A stretch of 7,788 nt of DNA from SAR86 cluster bacterium (GTDB lineage: Bacteria; Pseudomonadota; Gammaproteobacteria; Pseudomonadales; Azotimanducaceae), in assembly GCA_013204195.1 (NCBI GenBank), contig JABMOJ010000426.1, forward strand, positions 1 to 7,788. Reading direction: 5' to 3'. Positions 1 through 5,672 of this stretch are shown piece after piece; the stretch's first letter is position 1; each line of letters opens with the position of its first letter. The translations under genes and the position numbers were made by a program. The notes below the pieces were generated by a model. The model saw only the letters and a program-made list of their open reading frames with translations, was not told where the DNA came from and ran no database searches.

Positions 1-1077
1 ATCGCCTTCCCAGCCGAGCCCGCTATGCCCCATTAACTCAAGGGTCAATTCAGATTGAGTTTGGGCAACATGCGTGGCTGAGTTTTTCAGTATTGACGCC
101 GACGCACTGACCTCGACATTTCCTCGGGCCTCTGCAGTAATACGACTGATGGTTAAACCATGCGCCTGAGCATCCATTAAGTGGTTTGCCAATCGCAAAC
201 GCAGATCCGCATCATCCAGACGCCCCTCGGCATCTGTACCCACATAGCGCTTCGCCATGTCCTGCAACGCCTCTGACTTGCCACCACCGGTATTCCGTGC
301 CCCGGTTTGGCTCGCGCGTTCGTGTTGAAGCAAGCGTTTACCAACACTCCAGCCGTCATTCAGATTGCCCAGCATATCGGTCTTGTCGGCTCGAGCATCA
401 GTGAAGAAGGTCTCACAAAAAGGTGATGCACCGGCGATCAGCTTGATCGGTCGTGTTTCGATACCAGGCTGATCCATTTTCAACATCAGAAAACTAATCC
501 CGTTACGCTTCTTCGCCTTACTATCGGTACGCACAAGCGCCCCACACCATTGAGAAATATCGGCCCCCGAGGTCCAGACCTTTTGACCATTGACCACCCA
601 GCAATCGCCCTGATCTTCAGCTTTGGTCGCCAGCGAGGCTAAGTCAGAGCCTGCATTCGGCTCCGAATAACCCAAGCACCAGCGTATTTCACCACGACAC
701 ATGGGTGGCAGGTGGCGTTTCTTCTGGTCCTCGGTGCCGTATTCAAGAATCGTCGGACCCACCATCGTCACGCCCATGCCCGCTAACACGATAATCGGGT
801 TGAAAGCACCGAGCCGACTCATTTCTTCGTGTAATACTTTGGTCTGAATATGGTCAAGACCGCCGCCGCCATACTGGCTGGGCCAAGTGGGTGTACCCCA
901 GCCTTTCGCTCCCAACCGCTGTTGCCAGAGCGACGCATCGGCCTGCAGTGGCCCGGTATATTCTCCATAACCTAACAGCTCAACGCCTTTACCGCTTAGC
1001 CCTGGCGGGAAATTTTCCTCTAACCAGCCTCGTACTGAGAGGCGAAATGCCTCCTGCTCGTCATTAAGTTCAACCAT
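1..1077 (-). CDS. Acyl-CoA dehydrogenase family protein (C-terminus cut by window edge)
   Basis: Flavin-dependent oxidation of an acyl-CoA thioester to the 2,3-enoyl-CoA, in the cytoplasm. I translated 359 residues from the ATG; the frame stays open to the edge, so only the C-terminal tail is missing. The N-terminal helical domain starts MVELNDEQEAFR. The family signature YSEPNAGSDLASL lies at residues 137-149, followed by the middle beta-domain with VWTSGA at 167-172 and an NDGW segment near 240-243. The C-terminal helical domain contains HERA at 252-255 and reaches ELMGHSGLGWEGD at the edge. The final part of the domain, including the usual GGT(S/N)EI-type segment, is outside the window, so the catalytic base cannot be verified. 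A GGAG motif sits 9 bases upstream of the ATG. The gene diverges from the HSD10-like SDR across 412 bases, which suggests shared regulation and a joint role in acyl-CoA breakdown. Substrate chain or ring type is not deducible. Confidence 0.93.
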   Translation of the reverse strand, partial: MVELNDEQEAFRLSVRGWLEENFPPGLSGKGVELLGYGEYTGPLQADASLWQQRLGAKGWGTPTWPSQYGGGGLDHIQTKVLHEEMSRLGAFNPIIVLAGMGVTMVGPTILEYGTEDQKKRHLPPMCRGEIRWCLGYSEPNAGSDLASLATKAEDQGDCWVVNGQKVWTSGADISQWCGALVRTDSKAKKRNGISFLMLKMDQPGIETRPIKLIAGASPFCETFFTDARADKTDMLGNLNDGWSVGKRLLQHERASQTGARNTGGGKSEALQDMAKRYVGTDAEGRLDDADLRLRLANHLMDAQAHGLTISRITAEARGNVEVSASASILKNSATHVAQTQSELTLELMGHSGLGWEGD

Positions 1078-1189
1078 GTCTACACGCTCCAGTTTCTGTT
1101 ATTTATATGTCGCACCAGCGGATTCATTTTTATACGTCTAACAATATATTAAAGGATTAATTGGCGAAATCTATTTGCCGGAAAAGTCG

Positions 1190-1207
1190 CGTCATTCATC
1201 AATGACG
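1190..1207. promoter_or_regulatory. Inverted repeat CGTCATT-CATC-AATGACG, candidate operator
   Basis: Perfect 7-base arms are separated by 4 bases, in the divergent intergenic region about 113 bases upstream of the acyl-CoA dehydrogenase start. Its size and symmetry suit a dimeric repressor such as a TetR- or GntR-family regulator of acyl-CoA genes. It could also form a small hairpin in RNA. No T-run follows on either strand, so a terminator is unlikely. The regulator is not in the window. Confidence 0.4.
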
Positions 1208-1244
1208 TCCTCCGCTAGCCAGAAACGCACTGTACCCTAGACGC

Positions 1245-1266
1245 GGCCAAAACATCAAATTTGGCC
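1245..1266. promoter_or_regulatory. Inverted repeat GGCCAAA-N8-TTTGGCC, candidate operator
   Basis: Perfect 7-base arms (1245-1251 and 1260-1266) flank an 8-base spacer, giving a 22-base dyad with half-site centres about 15 bases apart. It lies 38 bases from the first dyad, in the same divergent intergenic region, and its half-sites differ in sequence, so two different factors or none may be involved. The function as a protein-binding site is inferred from symmetry and location only. Confidence 0.4.
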
Positions 1267-1489
1267 ACATCACTAGGTCGTCACGGTACTATTTAGCCTG
1301 CCTGCTTCAAAACCATGCCCACCAGCAAAATGAGTTCAGCGTTGGCAGACGCTATCTTTATTTAGCAACAGGCGGCTTGAGTCAGACCGAATTCTGGGTA
1401 AGTATGATCACGACAAAGTAAAACACCGCAACTACCGGACATCCCGTGCCGTATTGCAGTCACTCACCTTCGCAATAAAAGAGAGAACC

Positions 1490-2251
1490 ATGGAAATTAA
1501 AGATCACAACGCAATTATCGTCGGTGGCGCATCAGGCATGGCCCTTGCGACAGCTGAATTATGGGTGGAGAAAGGCGGAAAACTTGCCATACTGGATTTA
1601 CCCACCTCCGATGGTGCGGCGGTCGCTGAGCGTTTGGGCGCCACTTTCCATCCGTGCAACGTCATGGACTTTGAAGGCACAGAGGCGGCTATTAATGCCG
1701 CTGTAGAGCAACTCGGCGGGGTTCATTTTGTGTGTAACACCGCCGGCGGTGGCCTCGCTAAACGCACAGTTTCCAGGGATGGCGCTCACCCGTTAGCAGA
1801 CTTTCAACGAGTCATTAACCTGAATTTGATTTCCGCATTCAATATTTCCCGGCTGACAGCAGAAAAAATGGGCACCAATGAGCCCAACGAGGATGGTGAG
1901 CGGGGCGTGATCATCAATACGGCATCCATTGCTGCATTCGAGGGCCAAATTGGCCAGGTGGCTTACTCCGCGGCTAAAGGTGGCATCGCGGCAATGACAC
2001 TGACCATGGCCCGAGATCTTGGCAGCATGGGCGTACGGGTAATGACGATTGCCCCTAGCCTGTTTAGTACCGGCATCACCAAAGGCATTCCTGAGGCAGC
2101 CTCACAGAACCTGGTTAAAGACGCCGCCTTTCCGAAGCGAATGGGCCGTCCGGTAGAGTATGCCAAGATGGCTGTCGCCATCTATGAAAACTGTATGATG
2201 AACGGCAGCACCATTCGAGTCGACGCTGGCGTGCGTTTCGCCCCCAAGTAA
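1490..2251 (+). CDS. HSD10-like short-chain dehydrogenase (probable 3-hydroxyacyl-CoA dehydrogenase)
   Basis: Cytoplasmic NAD-dependent oxidoreductase of the classical SDR family, 253 residues, closest in my reading to type 2 3-hydroxyacyl-CoA dehydrogenase / 17-beta-HSD10. The shared pattern includes NTASIAAFEGQIGQVAYSAAKGG, the APSLF segment and FPKRMG near 214-219. The Rossmann glycine motif is GGASGMA at 12-18. Asp36 after the second strand favours NAD over NADP. CNTAGG is at 82-87, and the catalytic set is Asn112, Ser146, Tyr159 and Lys163. The third glycine of the TGxxxGxG motif is alanine (Ala18). I chose the ATG at 1490, preceded by a purine-rich AAAAGAGAG; the longer frame from TTG at 1454 adds 12 residues before the normal SDR N-terminus and has no visible ribosome site. 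The likely reaction is 3-hydroxyacyl-CoA to 3-ketoacyl-CoA, consistent with the divergent acyl-CoA dehydrogenase. A steroid or other alcohol substrate remains possible. Confidence 0.92.
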   Translation: MEIKDHNAIIVGGASGMALATAELWVEKGGKLAILDLPTSDGAAVAERLGATFHPCNVMDFEGTEAAINAAVEQLGGVHFVCNTAGGGLAKRTVSRDGAHPLADFQRVINLNLISAFNISRLTAEKMGTNEPNEDGERGVIINTASIAAFEGQIGQVAYSAAKGGIAAMTLTMARDLGSMGVRVMTIAPSLFSTGITKGIPEAASQNLVKDAAFPKRMGRPVEYAKMAVAIYENCMMNGSTIRVDAGVRFAPK

Positions 2252-2253
2252 GT

Positions 2254-2300
2254 CGAGTGACTCGCGGGCTCAGCCTATCAGGTGGGCCCGCATCAACTCG
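2254..2300. terminator. GC-rich hairpin between convergent genes
   Basis: The 61-base gap between the convergent SDR and MBL stop codons contains a strong dyad. The inner stem is GCGGGCTCA (2264-2272) pairing with TGGGCCCGC (2283-2291), with one G-U pair in the plus-strand RNA. After a bulged G come two more pairs and a TATCA loop at 2276-2280. An outer CGAGT/ACTCG stem (2254-2258 with 2296-2300) extends it across an internal loop. No T-run follows on either strand, so it is not a canonical intrinsic terminator. It may block read-through or stabilise the 3' ends in both directions. Confidence 0.5.
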
Positions 2301-2312
2301 AACAACAAACGG

Positions 2313-3368
2313 TTACGCCTGGCGCCACCAGGCAACGCCATCAGCGTCCACTTCGACTTTCAGCATTCTGCGCTCGAGCGCGCAATGCAGATGCGCGATG
2401 GCCTCACCGGTTGCGGGAAAGTAAGTCCAATCTGTGATCTTGCTGCGAAACAATGCAGGAAACACATCAACGGCGCGTTTCGGCTCTGCACATAAATCAT
2501 AAAGCTTCAAAAGTGCGACTTCATGCCAGTCGATTAACGCGGTTAGTCGCTCATGAACACCGGTATAGATACTTTCATGGGCAGGCAAAACCATTAAATC
2601 TGGCGGCAAGTACTCCCTGAACCGAATACAGGAGTTAATCCAGTCTTTCAACGGATTAGCCTGCGGCTCCGAGGGCTGGACCCCAACATTAGGCGTGATC
2701 TTCGGTAGCAGTTGGTCACCACCGATAATGATCTTGAGCTCTGGACAATATAAACAGACATGCTCCGGCGCATGGCCATGACCGATCAATGCTCGCCACT
2801 CACGACCGCCTATATCAATATACTGGCCATCTTTGATACGTCGATAACCTGCCGGTAGCGGCGTAATATTGGCACCGAACTGGCCGAATCGACTGCGATA
2901 TCGATCTAGGCGAGCCTCATCAAAGCCCGCCTGCCGATAAAATTTGATGGCGTCATCCGGCACGTCGGAAGGTCCATCGGCCGCCATCACCTTACACATA
3001 TAGAAATCACTGCGACTCATCCATAGCTCACAACCCCATTGACGACAGAGCCACCCGGCATTACCCGTATGATCTGCGTGCAAGTGCGTCGCGATCACTC
3101 GGATAACAGGCAGCCCGCCAAGATGTTGCTTAAAAATGGCCTGCCAGTCCTGCTGAACATCTGGTGAATTCAGACCCGTATCAACAATCGTCCAGCCATC
3201 ATGATCTTTCAGCAACCAGACGTTGATGTGATTCAGGCGCCCACCCATAGGTAAGCGCGCCCAATAACAACCCTCGGCGACCTTTGTCACTTCGCCACTA
3301 CCCGGCGCCTGGTCTTCAAAATAATAGGTCAAGGGGTCAAAACCCCGACGAGACATGTTATCCACCAC
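2313..3368 (-). CDS. MBL-fold metallo-hydrolase
   Basis: Metallo-beta-lactamase superfamily hydrolase, 351 residues, with a complete set of metal-binding motifs. HxHxDH is at His95-His97-Asp99-His100 (THLHADHTG), the third-motif histidine is His199 in GHGHAPEH, the bridging Asp is Asp218 in GGDQLL, and the last is His264 in LPAHE. An N-terminal DTGLN segment (63-67) matches the family. From about residue 270 to the end there is a helical region resembling the small C-terminal winged-helix-like domain found in LACTB2-type relatives. There is no signal peptide, so it is likely cytoplasmic. Start: a GTG at 3368 with AAGGA 8 bases upstream; an in-frame ATG at 3356 (residue 5) is the alternative. 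It is the last gene of the minus-strand series, 163 bases after the amidotransferase-like gene. Substrate unknown: thioesterase, lactonase or glyoxalase II-like activity are all possible. Confidence 0.9.
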   Translation of the reverse strand: MVDNMSRRGFDPLTYYFEDQAPGSGEVTKVAEGCYWARLPMGGRLNHINVWLLKDHDGWTIVDTGLNSPDVQQDWQAIFKQHLGGLPVIRVIATHLHADHTGNAGWLCRQWGCELWMSRSDFYMCKVMAADGPSDVPDDAIKFYRQAGFDEARLDRYRSRFGQFGANITPLPAGYRRIKDGQYIDIGGREWRALIGHGHAPEHVCLYCPELKIIIGGDQLLPKITPNVGVQPSEPQANPLKDWINSCIRFREYLPPDLMVLPAHESIYTGVHERLTALIDWHEVALLKLYDLCAEPKRAVDVFPALFRSKITDWTYFPATGEAIAHLHCALERRMLKVEVDADGVAWWRQA

Positions 3369-3376
3369 GACGGCCT

Positions 3377-3381
3377 TCCTT
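3377..3381 (-). promoter_or_regulatory. Ribosome binding site deciding the GTG start of the MBL gene
   Basis: Read on the minus strand, AAGGA (within AAGGAAGG, 3374-3381) lies 8 bases before GTG at 3368. The later ATG at 3356 has only a weak GGTGGA upstream. This spacing is the reason for preferring the GTG start. Confidence 0.6.
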
Positions 3382-3443
3382 ACTTTGATAAAGATATTAA
3401 TAAAGCGACAGAATTTGCACTAAGCCGCGATGATTCACAACTG

Positions 3444-3463
3444 AATTAGATCAGCAGCTAATT
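3444..3463. promoter_or_regulatory. Inverted repeat AATTAG-N8-CTAATT upstream of the MBL gene
   Basis: A perfect 6-base dyad with an 8-base spacer lies in the 163-base gap between the amidotransferase-like stop and the MBL start. Together with the gap length it hints that the MBL gene may have its own promoter and control. No convincing -35/-10 pair could be assigned nearby. Arms this short and AT-rich can arise by chance. Confidence 0.25.
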
Positions 3464-3531
3464 TCACTACCTGCATGGCTCGCACCATCGATGACACCGC
3501 CAAAATGGGTCCGCAAAAAACCGCGAAATCG

Positions 3532-4272
3532 TTATTCGACGGGGGCTTGAGGACGACTCCTCGCCAGAAACCGAAGTATCCAGGCAGCGATCAGTGGCTG
3601 GTCTGTTAGCACATTTAGCGAGGCGATCCCCGCGCTGAATTTTTCAGCACCGAGCATTTCCTGGCGCAACTCCATCAGGCCCTGTGAGTATTCCTTGATG
3701 AATTCCGGGTGCCCCTGCAGAGCCAGCATATGCTCGCCGACCGTGAACATAGCATTCGGGCAATTATCGCTGCTCGCCAGCAGGGTGGCGCCTGGCGGCA
3801 GCTTGCTCACCTGATCTTTGTGGGAGTACAGTAGTGCAAATTGATTCGCGACGGGTCTCATGAACTTGGCCTTGGTCAGCACTTCCGCGTCATGTACGCC
3901 AACCCGCCAGCCCACGTCGGCAGGTTCGGTCTTGCCCCCTAAGGCTTCTGCCATCATCTGGTGACCGAAGCAAATACCCACTGTCGGTGTTTTGGTTTTA
4001 TCCAGTTCAACCACAAACTCGCGCAATCGATGAATCCAGGGCTCATCGTCATAAACACTTTTTTTGCTGCCAGTGATGATATAGCCATCGCAATCGCCGA
4101 TGCCTTCGGGATATTGGCCGTGTTCAACATCGAAGGCAATAAACTCAAGTGTATCGTCGCCTTCGAGCTGCGTGGCTGCGCTTAGAACTCGAGATACCAT
4201 TTCCGGATACTCGCCGAAATCAATTTGAAACTGCTCGAGGACAGAATCTGCTTTTAGAATGCCGATTTTCAA
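3532..4272 (-). CDS. Class I glutamine amidotransferase-like protein (candidate gamma-glutamyl hydrolase)
   Basis: Cytoplasmic single-domain class I (triad) glutamine amidotransferase fold, 246 residues. The nucleophile elbow GICFGHQ places Cys101, and QGHPEF gives His188 and Glu190, so the Cys-His-Glu triad is intact. The conserved ITGSKKSVYDD segment spans 66-76. No synthetase domain is fused to it, and it directly follows the GS-like gene by 26 bases in the same direction. In the polyamine (PuuA/PuuD) and aniline (AtdA1/AtdA2, TdnQ/TdnT) pathways, a GS-like ligase is paired with a GATase-fold protein that hydrolyses a gamma-glutamyl amide. I infer a similar role, but the nucleophile motif looks more like the GMP-synthase-type branch than PuuD. 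The start codon is TTG at 4272, supported by GGAG 6 bases upstream and by the typical N-terminus MKIGIL right after it. A subunit supplying ammonia to a separate synthetase is the alternative. Confidence 0.88.
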   Translation of the reverse strand: MKIGILKADSVLEQFQIDFGEYPEMVSRVLSAATQLEGDDTLEFIAFDVEHGQYPEGIGDCDGYIITGSKKSVYDDEPWIHRLREFVVELDKTKTPTVGICFGHQMMAEALGGKTEPADVGWRVGVHDAEVLTKAKFMRPVANQFALLYSHKDQVSKLPPGATLLASSDNCPNAMFTVGEHMLALQGHPEFIKEYSQGLMELRQEMLGAEKFSAGIASLNVLTDQPLIAAWILRFLARSRPQAPVE

Positions 4273-4278
4273 TACTTG

Positions 4279-4282
4279 CTCC
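4279..4282 (-). promoter_or_regulatory. Ribosome binding site for a TTG start codon
   Basis: On the minus strand, GGAG stands 6 bases before TTG at 4272. It lies in the 26-base gap after the GS-like gene and supports the unusual start of the amidotransferase-like gene. Confidence 0.6.
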
Positions 4283-4298
4283 GCCAGCTATGCCGCGC

Positions 4299-5672
4299 CT
4301 AAATAATTTCGAAATAGCGTTGTAGTTGCCAGTCAGTCACCTGCTTTTCGTACTGCCGGACTTCCCAATCTCGACTAGCAACAAAGTGCTCAACAAAGGG
4401 CTCGCCAAATAGGTTTTTTGCCGCTTCCGACTTTGCCAAGGCTCGATTTGCATCTCGCAAATTCGTTGGAAATTGCCAATCCGGCGGCAGCTGATCTTGG
4501 ATGGCATAGGCATCACCCACGACAGGGGCCGTCAACTCAAGCCTTTCCTCAATGCCGAGCAATCCAGCCCCCAGAGTCGCTGCAGCCACGAGATAAGGGT
4601 TCGCATCAGCCGAGCCAACCCTAAATTCAACTCGCTGACTTTTTGCGGAACCAGGAATCACTCGCAATGCAGTGGTGCGATTTTCGACACCCCATGTCGC
4701 TGCCGTTGGTGCCCAAGCCCCTTTTACCAGCCGTGTGTAGCTGTTAATCGTCGGCGAAGTGATCGCCAACAATTGGCGCAAATATTTTTGCTGACCCGCA
4801 ACATAAAATTGTTGTATTTCGCTCATAGAGTGTGGCGCATTTGCATCAAAAAACGCGCTCTCGCCATTATCTAAATGTTGTAGTGATTGATGACAGTGAC
4901 CACTCTGGCCTGGGTAATCCAGGGACCATTTGGCCATAAACGTCGCAACTAGCCCTTTCCGTTGAAAGAAAGATTTCACAAACGTTTTGAACATTATCGC
5001 CTTATCCACAGCCGCCAACGCATCATCGACAGCGATAGCCCCCTCCCAGACACCGGGACCTGTTTCACAGTGCAGGCACTCCAAAGCAAAGTCATGAGCG
5101 CTGCAATAGTCCATTAACTCATTAAACAGATCAGCGTGAGTATTCGTCCTAAGCACTGAATAACCGAAATTTCCAGGCGACAGAGGCACCAGGTTGCGAT
5201 AATTTTTTTCGCGTATTGAATGGGGGGTTTCATCGAATACGAAAAACTCATATTCGAATGCCAATTTCGCACTGAAGCCCGCCAACTGCGCTCGACTCAA
5301 GACCGCCTTGAGCCGACTGCGGGGGCAAATAGAATGTAACTCTTGCTGATCCCGAGTGACAAAATCGCCTAGGAAAAACGGTATATTACCTTCATCCAAA
5401 AGCCTTCGCTCAGTCGTTAGATCCAACCGAACCAATGCGTCGGGATAGGCCGTATGCCAACCGGTGAAGGCCGCATTATCATAAAGCTGGTCGTCGACAT
5501 CCCAACCGAGTACGCAGTCACAAAAACCCGAGGTGCCGTCAGCGATGGCGGCGAACTTCTCCAGACTGATATATTTACCGCGCAACACTCCATCTATGTC
5601 ACAGACAGCAAACTTTACTCTTTTAATGCCCTCACTCTGGTACTGGGCAATAAGATCAGACGCGTCTTTCAT
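4299..5672 (-). CDS. Glutamine synthetase family protein (candidate gamma-glutamyl-amine ligase)
   Basis: ATP-dependent ligase of the class I glutamine synthetase fold, 457 residues, full length. The N-terminal beta-grasp part contains VCDIDGVLRGKY at 23-34. The catalytic domain shows the metal and substrate residues: FEYEF (Glu140, Glu142), ETGPGVWEGA (Glu203, Glu210), GHCHQS (His259, His261), SYTRL (Arg314), ENRTTALR (Arg332, Arg337) and RVEFR (Arg347, Glu349, Arg351). The C-terminal LFGEPFVEHF...VTDWQLQRYFEII resembles PuuA-type and other GS-like gamma-glutamyl ligases more than housekeeping GlnA, and the GlnA adenylylation tyrosine in NLY is Phe here (NLF, Phe422). The likely reaction is glutamate plus an amine plus ATP to a gamma-glutamylamide; the amine is unknown. 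The ATG overlaps the symporter's TGA by 4 bases (ATGA), implying translational coupling. Ordinary ammonia assimilation is less likely given the neighbours. Confidence 0.92.
   Translation of the reverse strand: MKDASDLIAQYQSEGIKRVKFAVCDIDGVLRGKYISLEKFAAIADGTSGFCDCVLGWDVDDQLYDNAAFTGWHTAYPDALVRLDLTTERRLLDEGNIPFFLGDFVTRDQQELHSICPRSRLKAVLSRAQLAGFSAKLAFEYEFFVFDETPHSIREKNYRNLVPLSPGNFGYSVLRTNTHADLFNELMDYCSAHDFALECLHCETGPGVWEGAIAVDDALAAVDKAIMFKTFVKSFFQRKGLVATFMAKWSLDYPGQSGHCHQSLQHLDNGESAFFDANAPHSMSEIQQFYVAGQQKYLRQLLAITSPTINSYTRLVKGAWAPTAATWGVENRTTALRVIPGSAKSQRVEFRVGSADANPYLVAAATLGAGLLGIEERLELTAPVVGDAYAIQDQLPPDWQFPTNLRDANRALAKSEAAKNLFGEPFVEHFVASRDWEVRQYEKQVTDWQLQRYFEII

Larger units (their letters stand above)
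1078..1489. other. Divergent intergenic region between the acyl-CoA dehydrogenase and SDR genes
   Basis: These 412 bases hold no convincing gene; the only short frame I checked (1315-1365, 16 codons) has no ribosome binding site. The region must carry the promoters of both divergent genes. An AT-rich part around 1128-1160 could hold the -10 region of the minus-strand gene, but no clear -35/-10 pair stands out on either strand. Two perfect 7-base inverted repeats (1190-1207 and 1245-1266) lie near the middle and are listed separately. A weaker imperfect dyad, GGC(G)AAAT-CT-ATTTGCC with one bulged base, is at 1163-1179. Confidence 0.6.

Noticed and set aside
1315..1365. 16-codon frame upstream of the SDR gene as a leader peptide
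   Set aside because: No ribosome binding site, and no run of regulatory codons or attenuator hairpin next to it.
1377..1408. TTGAGT...TATGAT as a promoter for the SDR gene
   Set aside because: The spacing is 20 bases, too long for a standard sigma-70 promoter, and neither box is a good match.
1454..1489. TTG-initiated N-terminal extension of the SDR gene
   Set aside because: No ribosome binding site precedes 1454, and the 12 extra residues lie before the standard SDR N-terminus; the ATG at 1490 fits the family.
3500..3531. T-rich stretch with CGCGG...GCGG after the amidotransferase-like stop as an intrinsic terminator
   Set aside because: On the minus strand the T-run sits inside the would-be loop rather than after a stem, so it does not form a terminator.
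4473..4874. 133-codon plus-strand frame inside the GS-like gene
   Set aside because: It lies fully antisense to a well-supported catalytic domain, and its Cys/Arg/Gln-rich translation resembles no protein family I know.
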